DNA of 64,000 bases, taken from Paenibacillus lycopersici (GTDB lineage Bacteria > Bacillota > Bacilli > Paenibacillales > Paenibacillaceae). The DNA lies in NCBI RefSeq assembly GCF_010119935.1, contig NZ_CP048209.1:5187501-5251500 (forward strand). Direction: 5' to 3'. The notes beneath the pieces were generated by a model. That model searched no databases, had not been told where the DNA came from, and saw only the letters and a program-made list of their open reading frames with translations. The position numbers and the translations under genes are program-made. Below, piece by piece: positions 17,810-25,823 of this stretch (the stretch's first letter is position 1; each line of letters opens with the position of its first letter).

Positions 17810-18235
17810 ATGCTGCTGCAAATGACCCCCTTTATATTTTTGGACGGAAACGCCAATGAAGCCATTCGATTCTATGAAGACGCGTTGGATGCCGAACTCA
17901 CCTTTAAGCAAACGTTCGGGGATGCCCCTGCCGACCCTAATCATCCATTGCCGGTCGGCGTGAAAGACCGTATCGCCCATTCCATATTAAAGGCGGGCGA
18001 TGCCGAACTATTCGTCGCCGATGTCGTTCCCGGAAAATCAACTCAAAGCGGAAATAAAGTATCGATCTGCATTACGACGAATGATCGCGATCAAGCCCAA
18101 AGGTACTATGATGCTTTGCAGCAAGGCGGTCAAGTGGTCTCGCCGCTCAAAGCAGTTTATTTTAGTCCCGCTTACGGAATCGTAACCGACAAGTTCGGCG
18201 TCACCTTCCAGATTTTCACCGCGCGGCCGCGTTAA
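17810..18235 (+). CDS. VOC family protein, PhnB/YjdN-like
   Basis: About 141 residues with the glyoxalase/bleomycin-resistance (VOC) fold of the PhnB subgroup: MTPFIFLDGNANEAIRFYEDALDAE at the start and the FSPAYGIVTDKFGVTFQIF strand pair at the end. Members are often annotated as 3-demethylubiquinone methyltransferase-like, but no methyltransferase domain is present. Enzymatic function is unknown. The start is the ATG at 17810 after GAGGAG. Its divergent neighbour is a WYL regulator. Confidence 0.88.
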   Translation: MLLQMTPFIFLDGNANEAIRFYEDALDAELTFKQTFGDAPADPNHPLPVGVKDRIAHSILKAGDAELFVADVVPGKSTQSGNKVSICITTNDRDQAQRYYDALQQGGQVVSPLKAVYFSPAYGIVTDKFGVTFQIFTARPR

Positions 18236-18263
18236 TGTTGTGGGGGGTAGCCCGCACCACGTC

Positions 18264-18316
18264 AAAAAACCTTCTAGCATCGGTTCCGTCGGAAACGGAA
18301 TCTATGCTAGAAGGTT
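18264..18316 (-). terminator. Terminator of gerE
   Basis: A 13-bp stem AACCTTCTAGCAT / ATGCTAGAAGGTT with a further inner stem (GATTCCGTTTCC / GACGGAACC region), ending in T6 on the minus strand, just past the gerE stop. Confidence 0.9.
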
Positions 18317-18340
18317 GAGCAAGGTATGCGGCGCAGGACG

Positions 18341-18562
18341 TCAAATTTTTAATTCCCCAAGCTTTATAAGCTCGACAACCGCTTGCGAACGACCTTTAAC
18401 GTTTAATTTTTGCATAACATTAGAGATATGGTTCCGAACGGTTTTCTCGCTGATGAACAGCTGCTGAGCGATATCTCTAGTTGTCTTATCCTGTACCAGC
18501 AGCTCAAAAACCTCGCGTTCACGATGAGTTAATAAGAACTTGCTCTTCTGGTCGCTACCCAT
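18341..18562 (-). CDS. gerE: Spore coat transcription regulator GerE
   Basis: A 73-residue stand-alone LuxR-type HTH protein. It is nearly identical in its core to Bacillus GerE (LTHREREVFELLVQDKTT, ISEKTVRNHISNVMQKLNVKGRSQAVVEL). GerE is the last regulator of the mother-cell programme: with sigma-K RNA polymerase it activates and represses coat and germination genes. Only the short N terminus (MGSDQKSKF) diverges. AAGGAGGGG lies upstream of the ATG at slightly long spacing. A sigma-K-type promoter sits about 70 bases upstream (see 18629-18656). This gene is firm evidence that the host sporulates. Confidence 0.98.
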   Translation of the reverse strand: MGSDQKSKFLLTHREREVFELLVQDKTTRDIAQQLFISEKTVRNHISNVMQKLNVKGRSQAVVELIKLGELKI

Positions 18563-18628
18563 TGATGTTTGTCACCCCTCCTTGCTCGGGTTTTTATGGT
18601 TTAACAAGGTTAAGGGATACAGTCAAAG

Positions 18629-18656
18629 TATCATATGAAAGGGCAAATGGAGTGGT
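18629..18656 (-). promoter_or_regulatory. Sigma-K-type promoter of gerE
   Basis: On the minus strand an AC (within GCACCAC) is followed by 17 bases and then CATATGATA. This matches the sigma-K pattern AC-N16/17-CATANNNTA. It lies 67 bases before the gerE start. In B. subtilis gerE is transcribed by sigma-K, so the match makes biological sense. Confidence 0.7.
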
Positions 18657-18738
18657 GCGGTTATCCTTAAAAATGGGCGGGTATTTGTCGTGCAGCCTAT
18701 GTCCCTCGGCCATTCGGCCATCGCTTGCCGCATGCAAA

Positions 18739-19244
18739 CAGCCATCCCGGCAAACGGGATGGCTGCAAGATTGTTGGGCACTATACACTGCTTCGAGCAA
18801 GCTCGCGGCAAACCGCGTCCTGGCACATGAACAGCTCCTGTTGCCGCCGCGCCGGCGCGGCAGGGACTGCCGGAACCGCTTCGAACCAGCCGGCTTCATG
18901 ACGGCTGGTTCACGGTGCGTTCGTCGACGCAAGGAAACGGACAGGAAATCCGTTATTTGCTTCCTTAACACGTTTTTTCGTGAGCTGGCGGACAGGAAAT
19001 CCGTTATATCGGCCGATTCACATGTTCTCGGTACCATCCGGGCATATTAACGGATCCTATGTCCGCGCGCTGCCCCAAAAGCCCGATTTCGCCAAAATAG
19101 CGGAACCTCTGTCCGCGAGTCTTCGAAGGGAATCCCTTTCTGTCCACTCCCTTCCACACTCTTCCTTTCCTATCCATACATGCGAAATATGCATCGTCGA
19201 GCTTTCCCGACAGCCTGACAGCCATCCCGTTCCCGGGATGGCTG
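18739..19244 (+). repeat. Dispersed hairpin-bounded element, copy 1
   Basis: A 506-bp intergenic element. It is bounded by two hairpins with the same stem, CAGCCATCCCG / CGGGATGGCTG, but different loops (18739-18765 and 19219-19244). Inside, an inverted repeat GAACCAGCCG / CGGCTGGTTC lies near 18881-18911. Two direct boxes follow (18938-18955 and 18989-19006, CGGACAGGAAATCCGTTA) and then two inverted boxes (19048-19065, TAACGGATCCTATGTCCG; 19098-19115). Copies 2 and 3 share the order and much of the sequence. Frames in it, such as 18594-19037 on the minus strand, are not genes. Confidence 0.85.
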
Positions 19245-19258
19245 CGAGCGCGCGGCGA

Positions 19259-20425
19259 TTAGGCCTTCCAAGTCGTGCCGTCCGAAAATCTCACGGCCGT
19301 AATGCGGACGTTCTTCAGATGCGTCGTCAGCGTGTACAGGTTGAGCGTCCAGCTTGCCCCGTACTCGCCGCCGGACGAGATCGAGATATCCTGCGCGATG
19401 CCGTCCACGCGGTTCGAGCTGCCCAGCCAGACGTTGACGGGACGCTCGAAATCATCGTAACAGCTGAAGCTGATTTCGTAGGCGATAACGGTTTTTTCCG
19501 TTAAGTTCTTGACGGTGATGTTCGCCTCCGGAATGCCGATGGAGTTGTAGCTGATCGAGGCATCGGTCACTTTGAGCGGCTTGTTTTTGTTGGCCTGCAG
19601 TTCCTTCTTCAATGCGGCCTTCACCGCATCCGAGTAATCCTGGTAGATGCTGCGGATTTGATCCAAGTACCCGCCGGTACGGTAGTACGCTCTGATTTTG
19701 TCGTAATTCGGGTTCTCCTGCACGTTGTTCCCGTAATCCTTGACGCGCTTGACGACGGTGCCCATGTACACCTCGGCGCCATTGTAGCTTAGATTCTGCA
19801 CCTGATATTCGGTGTACTTCACGGTGCTGCCCGCACCCAGGTCCGAAACCGATTGTTCATATTCGACGATGGCCTGCTTCTCGGTGTCGTAGAAGAAATC
19901 GACGAAGGTCACGTACAGAAAATTGGTCTTGGCTATGTTGCGGACATAATTGCCGGAAATAACGAGCGGCAAGCCATGCTGGAATTTCGTCGCGGCTTTG
20001 CCGGTCTTGATCGAAATCAATTTCGTCTTCGGGTCCGACGTTACGCTTGCGCCCAAGCAATCCGATACGAACCGCAGCGGCACCATCGTCGCGCCGTTAA
20101 TGACCTGCGCCGGTACGGACATGATGACCGTAACGCCGTTCACGCTCGCCACGCGATTGCCCAGTCCCAAATTGATGATCAAGCCTTCCTTGCTGCCCTT
20201 CACGGTCTGGCTCGCTTTATCGAATGCCAACGTCAATCCGAGCTGCTTGAAAATCGGTCCTGCCGGCACGAGCGTCGTACCGTTCTGCACGACCGCCGGC
20301 TGCGGCAGCGCCAGCTTCGTGCCGTCAACGGCGATCGCGATGCCGCTTGCCTGCGCGCTTGCTGCAGCAGGAAGCTGCAGCAGGAGCAGCATGAAGCAAA
20401 GTATTGCGATGATTTTGTTCTTCAA
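19259..20425 (-). CDS. Secreted protein with copper amine oxidase N-terminal-like domain
   Basis: About 388 residues, starting at a TTG (20425) preceded by AAAGGAG. A signal peptide (KNKIIAILCFMLLLLQLPAAASAQA) is followed by the Cu_amine_oxidN1 domain: AVDGTKLALPQPAVVQNGTTLVPAGPIFKQLG and GATMVPLRFVSDCLGASV. This domain is a cell-wall-associated module, very common in Paenibacillus, not an oxidase. The C-terminal 220 residues are unrecognised and include a beta-rich segment (LKVTDASISYNSIGIPEANITVKN) that could be a FxLYD-like adhesion or assembly fold. The location should be extracellular. The right end of repeat copy 1 begins 15 bases past its stop. Confidence 0.85.
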   Translation of the reverse strand: MKNKIIAILCFMLLLLQLPAAASAQASGIAIAVDGTKLALPQPAVVQNGTTLVPAGPIFKQLGLTLAFDKASQTVKGSKEGLIINLGLGNRVASVNGVTVIMSVPAQVINGATMVPLRFVSDCLGASVTSDPKTKLISIKTGKAATKFQHGLPLVISGNYVRNIAKTNFLYVTFVDFFYDTEKQAIVEYEQSVSDLGAGSTVKYTEYQVQNLSYNGAEVYMGTVVKRVKDYGNNVQENPNYDKIRAYYRTGGYLDQIRSIYQDYSDAVKAALKKELQANKNKPLKVTDASISYNSIGIPEANITVKNLTEKTVIAYEISFSCYDDFERPVNVWLGSSNRVDGIAQDISISSGGEYGASWTLNLYTLTTHLKNVRITAVRFSDGTTWKA

Positions 20426-20564
20426 TTTCCCCCGTCTCCTTTTTGCGACAAAACTATTGTAGATTTTCCATTTTCCAGCAATTTCCGCTATCATTCTAGC
20501 ACATCAAGACTATCGACTCAACTAGTTTATTAGTCTTGCAGTCCCGTCTTTCGGAGCCGAACAC

Positions 20565-20608
20565 AAAAAAAAGGCCATCAGCCAGACAAATGTCTGACTG
20601 ATGACCTT
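20565..20608 (-). terminator. Terminator of the PhyH dioxygenase gene
   Basis: On the minus strand AAGGTCATCAG pairs with CTGATGGCCTT, with an inner CAGACA / TGTCTG stem, followed by a run of eight T. Confidence 0.9.
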
Positions 20609-20627
20609 ACGCTGCACTGCCAACCGG

Positions 20628-21542
20628 CTATCTCCGCCAGTATGCCTCATGCGCGTACCGGTACGACTCCGGCTGCTTGGGCTCGCTGATCGCGAAGGCG
20701 CCCTTCGGCTTGTAGACGTACGGCGTCTCGCCCTGCGCGTAAGCCGCCGATTTGCGGCGATCGATACAATCCAGCAGCATCTGCTGCTTCAGCGCGAGGT
20801 ATTCGAGCGTATGCGGCCCGAACTCGGCCTCGATTTCGCCCGGGCGGAACTCGTAGTAGACCGTCCGGCGCAGCGGGTTGCCGTCGCCCGCGGGCGAGCC
20901 GTGCAGCACCTCGATATTGTGGAAGATGACGTCGCCCGGCTGCATCGGTACCGGGATGGCATCCTCCGTCGTAAATCCGGGCTGCCTGCAGCGCTCGTCG
21001 GACGCTTCCTTGGTCCACTTGTTGCTGCCGGGAATGACCCACAGGCATGTTTTCAAATCCGCCTCGTCCAGGTAGAAGTCTACGTTGAAGATCGGCCGGG
21101 GGTCCGTGCAGCCGTCCGGCACGGCCGCGTCGCGGTGCCAAGGCACGATGACGCCTTCGTCCGGCGCCTTCAGCACCATCGAATCCCATGTCGGGATCAG
21201 GTTGCGTCCCTGAAGCTTCTCGACGGAGCGAAGAATGAACGGATGACCGAGCAGCGCCTTCATCGGGTCGCTCTTCGCGATGACGTATTCGATGCGGCGC
21301 AAGATTTGTTGGCCTGATTTCACACCGACGCCGTACAAATAATCCGGATCGTCGTCGACGCCGGCGGCGCCCTTGTCATAGAGCTGCTGCATTTCGTCCC
21401 GCACCAGCTTCAATTCCTCGCCCACGATGACATTCCGAATGACCAGAAAACCGTTATCCAAGAAATACTGCGCTTGTTCGTCAGTAATCGCATCCTGCGT
21501 TCGTGCATCTACGACCGGAATATCCACATCGGCCAATCCCAT
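20628..21542 (-). CDS. Phytanoyl-CoA dioxygenase (PhyH) family protein
   Basis: About 304 residues. It is an Fe(II)/2-oxoglutarate dioxygenase of the PhyH family. The metal-binding H-x-D is in PWHRDAAVP, the distal His is in VLHGSPAGDGNPLRRT, and the following Arg would bind 2-oxoglutarate. Such enzymes hydroxylate lipids, osmolytes or secondary metabolites; the substrate is unknown. I chose the ATG at 21542 because GGGAGCG precedes it; an ATG five codons upstream lacks a site. It diverges from an AraC regulator that probably controls it. Confidence 0.9.
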   Translation of the reverse strand: MGLADVDIPVVDARTQDAITDEQAQYFLDNGFLVIRNVIVGEELKLVRDEMQQLYDKGAAGVDDDPDYLYGVGVKSGQQILRRIEYVIAKSDPMKALLGHPFILRSVEKLQGRNLIPTWDSMVLKAPDEGVIVPWHRDAAVPDGCTDPRPIFNVDFYLDEADLKTCLWVIPGSNKWTKEASDERCRQPGFTTEDAIPVPMQPGDVIFHNIEVLHGSPAGDGNPLRRTVYYEFRPGEIEAEFGPHTLEYLALKQQMLLDCIDRRKSAAYAQGETPYVYKPKGAFAISEPKQPESYRYAHEAYWRR

Positions 21543-21715
21543 AACCATCGCTCCCATACGTGTAATGTATGCCTTTACATGTTCAAGTATAAGCGGGCAC
21601 AGGCTACATGTATGTAGTTGAAAGTAACAAAGAGGTTGCCGAAATCACAATCCTGTGCGATGGTTAGGCTAATCAGGACGATTGGCATAACGTTCTATGC
21701 GAAAGGGTGAAGCCG

Positions 21716-22561
21716 ATGAGTCAGGTCATTCACATTCCGCTGCCGGATCACGCGGCGAATTCGTATTTTCATCCGCCGTACATTACGCTCGCGCATCTGT
21801 TTCACGCACCTCAGCTCTGGGGGGTTGCAAGCCGTCAGCTGTCCAGCTACCAGTTCCAATACGTTGTGGAGGGGGCAGCCGAATACGTGATCGAAGGCCG
21901 TACAATCATGACGCGGCGGGGCGATTTGATCTATCACTCGCCGTCACAGGTTCACGAGGTGCGGACGTTTCCGGACGAGAAGTACATCTGCATCTCCATC
22001 CTGTTCGATTTCGGCGAGATCCTCTATCCCGTCGAACGGCTGCTCGGGCAGGATCGTTATCTCGGCAACTTCGCCGGCCATGCGGTCGAGAAGCTGCTGA
22101 CGCAGCTCATTACGCACCATCACCAGCCAGGCTTGGCGCATCACGCCATGTGCCAAGGTCTGCTCATGCAGATCATCGGCGAAATCGCCGGCTGGAAGCA
22201 GGACCAGGAACATACGACGCCGGGACAGCAGAAAATCAAAACGAAAATGGTGCTGATTCGCAACTACATCGCCGAGAACTTCGACCGCGGCCTCAAGCAC
22301 CGGGAGCTTGAAGAGCTGGCGGGCCTCAGCCGCAACTACATCATCGTCAAATTCCGCAATACGTTCGGCATGACGCCGTTCGAATATTTGACGCGCGTAC
22401 GAATCGAACGCGCCAAAGAGCTCGGCATTCAGACGAAGATGTCGATCGGCGAAATCGCCAATCGCGTCGGGTATGCGGACGTGCATACGTTCGGCCGTAT
22501 GTTCAAGCAGAAGATGGGCTCCAGCTTCAGCGAATTTTGCTCATCGATGGTGACGGATTGA
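21716..22561 (+). CDS. AraC family regulator, divergent to PhyH gene
   Basis: About 281 residues. An N-terminal cupin-like sensing domain (YVVEGAAEYVIEGRTIMTRRGDLIYHSPSQVHEV) is followed by two AraC HTH motifs (LKHRELEELAGLSRNYIIVKFRNTFGMTPFEYLTRVRIERAK and MSIGEIANRVGYADVHTFGRMFKQKMG). It is a cytoplasmic sugar- or metabolite-responsive regulator by family. The ATG at 21716 follows GAAAGGG; a GTG nine bases earlier is in frame. The divergent PhyH dioxygenase is its probable target. Confidence 0.92.
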   Translation: MSQVIHIPLPDHAANSYFHPPYITLAHLFHAPQLWGVASRQLSSYQFQYVVEGAAEYVIEGRTIMTRRGDLIYHSPSQVHEVRTFPDEKYICISILFDFGEILYPVERLLGQDRYLGNFAGHAVEKLLTQLITHHHQPGLAHHAMCQGLLMQIIGEIAGWKQDQEHTTPGQQKIKTKMVLIRNYIAENFDRGLKHRELEELAGLSRNYIIVKFRNTFGMTPFEYLTRVRIERAKELGIQTKMSIGEIANRVGYADVHTFGRMFKQKMGSSFSEFCSSMVTD

Positions 22562-22598
22562 AGCAGCGCCGACGGTGCGGTCCGGCAAGATAAAGAAC

Positions 22599-22638
22599 GG
22601 GCAGCGAATTCACGGCATCGGCCATGAATCAGCTGCCC
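22599..22638. terminator. Hairpin between AraC and YhcN-like genes
   Basis: GGGCAGC-GAATTCA pairs with TGAATC-AGCTGCCC around a 12-nt loop, with only weak T runs on either side. Placed between convergent genes, it may serve both. Confidence 0.5.
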
Positions 22639-22687
22639 ATTATTGGTTCATCTTAACGAATAGAGGCCGATCTCGTTCCTGAACGCC

Positions 22688-24553
22688 TCAGCTGCGGGCG
22701 CGCACCGGGAAGATCCGGTCCACCATCGCATTGAACTCGGCGATGTAAGGCTGTATCGTGTTGCCTTTCTTGACATCGGCCGTGTAAGAAGCCATACGAT
22801 CCATGAACTCGGGATCGGCCGAGATATAGACGTTCTTGATTTGCGGCGACATTTGCTTGATGAGGCGGTCGATTTCGGCCTTCAGCGCCGTCGGCACGTC
22901 ACTGTTGGCAGTCGAAGGATTCACCGCGTACGGCATAATGCCTCTCGACAGATCCGTCGTGCTTCTGGACAGATTCGTCGTGCTTCTGGACAGATTCGTC
23001 ATTCCGCTGCCGTACATGCCGGTCGTTCCGCTGCCGTACATGCCGGTCGTTCCTGTGTCGAAGGTGCCATAAGCGCCTCTGCCCGCATTATGCGTCACGC
23101 CGGCCCTGCCTGTAAGCAGATCGGCCGTATCTTCGGACAGATTGCGTACGCCGCGCGCAATATCATGGCCGACATTCGCCGTGCCGCGAGCCAGGTCGGT
23201 TCCGGCGTTGCCGGTGCCGCGGAGAACATCCGTACCGACATTCGCCGTACCGCGCGCTACGTCGGTGCCGACGTTAGCGGTACCGCGAAGAATATCGCTG
23301 CCCACATTCGCCGTACCGCGCGCTACGTTGGTTCCGACGTTCGCCGTACCGCGAAGAATATCGCTGCCCACATTCGCCGTGCCGCGTGCAACGTCGGTAC
23401 CTACGTTCCCCGTACCGCGCGCCAGATCGGAGCCGACATTGCCGGTGCCGCGGAGGATGTCGCTTCCTACGTTGGCCGTTCCGTGCAGGATGTCGCTTCC
23501 GATGTTCGCCGTGCCGCGAAGGATATCGGAGCCAACGTTGGCGGTGCCGCGAAGAAGGTTCGAGCCTGCGTTCGCCGTACCGCGCGCAATATCGGTGCCG
23601 GCATTGCTCATGCCGCGGTACAGATCACGGCCGGCATTCGACGTTCCGGTTGTATTCGAGTACATGTTCGTGCCGTTAAACGACAAGTCGCGGGACGTAT
23701 TCGTCAAGCCGCGGGAGGTATCTCTCGAGAGATACATCATGCCGTTCGAACGATGAGCCGTCATGTTGTTCATATTGCGGCTCAGCAAATGGTTCGTCGA
23801 CTGGCTGAGCGACATGTTCCGCATGCCGTTCGAAACGTTGTGGAACGAGCTGCTGCTTCTGCCGTCCGCCAAGCGGGTTTTCCCGGCATTCATCGACTTG
23901 CCGTGCATCGACTTGGCGTGCAGCGATTTGCCGTTGATCGCTTTCGCAGGCAGCGATTTGGCATGCAGCGAATTCTCGTTCAACGACTTCGCGCGAATGA
24001 TGCCTGCGCCCGAGACGGATCGCTTCAGGCGCATGTTCGGCGTCGCGATCGAGCTTGCCCGCGTGCCTTTGCTCTTGCTCGTAAAAGCATGCGAATTAGA
24101 GGACTTCATAGAATAAGGACGCATATGAGCTTGCTGCGTACGGCTGATCGTCGTCGGCGAGTAATAGCTCAACGCATTGGTGCCGTGCCCGGCTTTCTTC
24201 AAGGATAGCGCGACGTAGGCGTTGTCGTCGGTCAGCATCACGTGCGCATCGCCTACGCCGTCCAGTTGGGAAATCCGGTCCGACATCGACTGGCTCGTCT
24301 CCATCCGGTAATTCTTATGGAGGCCTACCAGATTGTTGCTGTTCAGCCGATGACCGTCCGCCCGGTTCATTTCGTTCATCTGATCATTGGCGAACCGGGT
24401 ATTCAAAATCCGATTGCCGTTCATGTCGTACTTGACGCTGTTGCCGCGAATGTTACGATTGCCCAGCTCGCCGTGTTTCTCCATACAGCCAGCCAGCATC
24501 GTTGACAACATCGCTCCGGCTGCAAGCACTGAAACCCACTTTCGCTGCTGCAT
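22688..24553 (-). CDS. YhcN/YlaJ-family sporulation lipoprotein expanded by repeats
   Basis: About 621 residues, far above the usual 150-250 of this family. A lipoprotein signal ends in MLAGC (Cys23). The two halves of a YhcN/YlaJ domain are recognisable: DRISQLDGVGDAHVMLTDDNAYVALSL near 85-120, and at the C terminus LKAEIDRLIKQMSPQIKNVYISADPEFMDRM. Between them lie about 440 residues of low complexity: a K-S-L/M-rich stretch, then some 15 units of an 11-residue repeat (RGTANVGSDIL type), then short T-G-M-Y-G-S and L-S-R-S-T units. YhcN proteins are found in the spore inner membrane or cortex region of Bacillus. The ATG at 24553 follows GGAGG. Confidence 0.85.
   Translation of the reverse strand: MQQRKWVSVLAAGAMLSTMLAGCMEKHGELGNRNIRGNSVKYDMNGNRILNTRFANDQMNEMNRADGHRLNSNNLVGLHKNYRMETSQSMSDRISQLDGVGDAHVMLTDDNAYVALSLKKAGHGTNALSYYSPTTISRTQQAHMRPYSMKSSNSHAFTSKSKGTRASSIATPNMRLKRSVSGAGIIRAKSLNENSLHAKSLPAKAINGKSLHAKSMHGKSMNAGKTRLADGRSSSSFHNVSNGMRNMSLSQSTNHLLSRNMNNMTAHRSNGMMYLSRDTSRGLTNTSRDLSFNGTNMYSNTTGTSNAGRDLYRGMSNAGTDIARGTANAGSNLLRGTANVGSDILRGTANIGSDILHGTANVGSDILRGTGNVGSDLARGTGNVGTDVARGTANVGSDILRGTANVGTNVARGTANVGSDILRGTANVGTDVARGTANVGTDVLRGTGNAGTDLARGTANVGHDIARGVRNLSEDTADLLTGRAGVTHNAGRGAYGTFDTGTTGMYGSGTTGMYGSGMTNLSRSTTNLSRSTTDLSRGIMPYAVNPSTANSDVPTALKAEIDRLIKQMSPQIKNVYISADPEFMDRMASYTADVKKGNTIQPYIAEFNAMVDRIFPVRARS
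23150..23640 (-). repeat. 33-bp coding minisatellite in the YhcN-like gene
   Basis: About 15 tandem 33-bp units encode R-G-T-x-N-x-G-x-D-hydrophobic-hydrophobic. Small residues and hydrophobics recur with an 11-residue period, which fits a hendecad helix (three turns). Units differ mostly at synonymous sites and at S/T and I/V/L positions, suggesting old expansion under selection. Confidence 0.85.
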
Positions 24554-24670
24554 CCTCTCATCCTCCGTTTTCATCATCTGAGCTTAGTTGCTGCCCAGAT
24601 GTAGCGTTAGCCGAACGACGAGAGGCTATGCTGGCAACTTTTTAGCTGGAATGCGCCCCATTCCCTGCCC

Positions 24671-25822
24671 TTACACGAAATTGCGCGTATCGTTGCTGCG
24701 TCCGAACCGATATACGGCAATCAGGAAGAATACGGCCGCGAATGCAAGCAGGATGGCGAAATGCAGCCCGATCTGCTGCAACCCGCTGCCCGACTGCAGC
24801 TTGTCGATCGCTTGCAGCACCCAACGCTGCGGCAGGAAGTCGGCGATGCGCTGCACCGCTTCAGGCATGATCGAAATCGGGAAGAAGCAGCCGGCCACAA
24901 GGCAGGTCGGCGTCACGACCAGATTGAGCATGGCGCCGGCAGCGCCGGAGCTCTTCGCGAACGACACGACGGCGAGCGACAGACTGACCGCCACGAGCGC
25001 GAAGAGCGCGAGCAGGCCGGCCATCGTCCCGAACGGAATGCCGGCATCCAGATGAAACACGGCGCGCATCACGAACAACGCGACGGCGATCTGAGCGACC
25101 ATGACGATCAGATTGACGATAATATTGGAGAGCACGTACACGTTCGCCGAAATCGGCGAAGCAATGATGCGGAAGTACGTGCGGTTCTCCCGATGCCTCA
25201 AGATCAGCTCCGACAAGTTGCCTGCCGACGTCAGCATGAACATAAGCAGAAATCCGATCGATTGGGACGACATCATTTTAGCGGCCGAATGATCGTTGAA
25301 CGACTCCGTAGTCAGTTTGAACGCCGACCCGGCGTACCGTTCGTACATGTCGTTGAATTTGGCTTGATCTCCGGCCGATAGCTTCGCCATCGCGCCGACG
25401 TTGCCGATGTAGCTGTTCAGCATGGATTTGAAGTAGGCGGTTACGGAGGCGCCCTTAACCGATTGAATCGCGATATGCTCCGGCTTGCCGGACATGACGC
25501 TCTCGGAATAGCCTTCCTCCAGGATGAGGCCGGTATCCAGCTTGCCGGCCGACAGCTGCGTTCTCAATTCGCTCTCCGTCACGAACGAGAGCTTCATATG
25601 TCCCATGCTGCGGACGAACTGCACGGTATCCGCCGCTGCCCGCGCCTGACCGTCGCCGTTGACGATGCCGACGCGCAGATCCGCCTGCGAGGGCGAGCCG
25701 TAGAGGAAGGTCGCCAATAGAATGCCACCGATCGGCAGACCGAAAAATATTAACAGATTGGAGCGGTTGCGGAAAAGCCGCAGCAGCGTCGAAGCCACGA
25801 GAAAACGAATTTCCTGCCACAT
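24671..25822 (-). CDS. ABC-2 type permease (LnrN-like)
   Basis: About 383 residues. One N-terminal TM helix (NLLIFFGLPIGGILLATFLYG) is followed by an extracellular domain of about 150 residues and five TM helices near the C terminus (FLLMFMLTSAGNLSELILRHR onward). This is the ABC2_membrane_3 architecture of YfiN/LnrN. With the other permease and the ATPase it should form an exporter for a membrane-active antibiotic or lipid. It starts one base after the stop of the upstream permease, so translation is coupled. The length matches B. subtilis LnrN (about 385). Confidence 0.88.
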   Translation of the reverse strand: MWQEIRFLVASTLLRLFRNRSNLLIFFGLPIGGILLATFLYGSPSQADLRVGIVNGDGQARAAADTVQFVRSMGHMKLSFVTESELRTQLSAGKLDTGLILEEGYSESVMSGKPEHIAIQSVKGASVTAYFKSMLNSYIGNVGAMAKLSAGDQAKFNDMYERYAGSAFKLTTESFNDHSAAKMMSSQSIGFLLMFMLTSAGNLSELILRHRENRTYFRIIASPISANVYVLSNIIVNLIVMVAQIAVALFVMRAVFHLDAGIPFGTMAGLLALFALVAVSLSLAVVSFAKSSGAAGAMLNLVVTPTCLVAGCFFPISIMPEAVQRIADFLPQRWVLQAIDKLQSGSGLQQIGLHFAILLAFAAVFFLIAVYRFGRSNDTRNFV

Positions 25823-25823
25823 G

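Noticed and set aside
18594..19037. 148-codon minus-strand frame
   Set aside because: Lies mostly inside the dispersed element; similar peptides in the other copies follow from DNA similarity, with no ribosome binding site.
21543..21715. Sigma-A promoter for the PhyH gene
   Set aside because: TTG-rich hexamers are present, but no -35/-10 pair has acceptable spacing.
23150..23640. Possible DNA repeat array independent of coding
   Set aside because: The 33-bp period keeps one frame and an 11-residue pattern, so it is a protein repeat.
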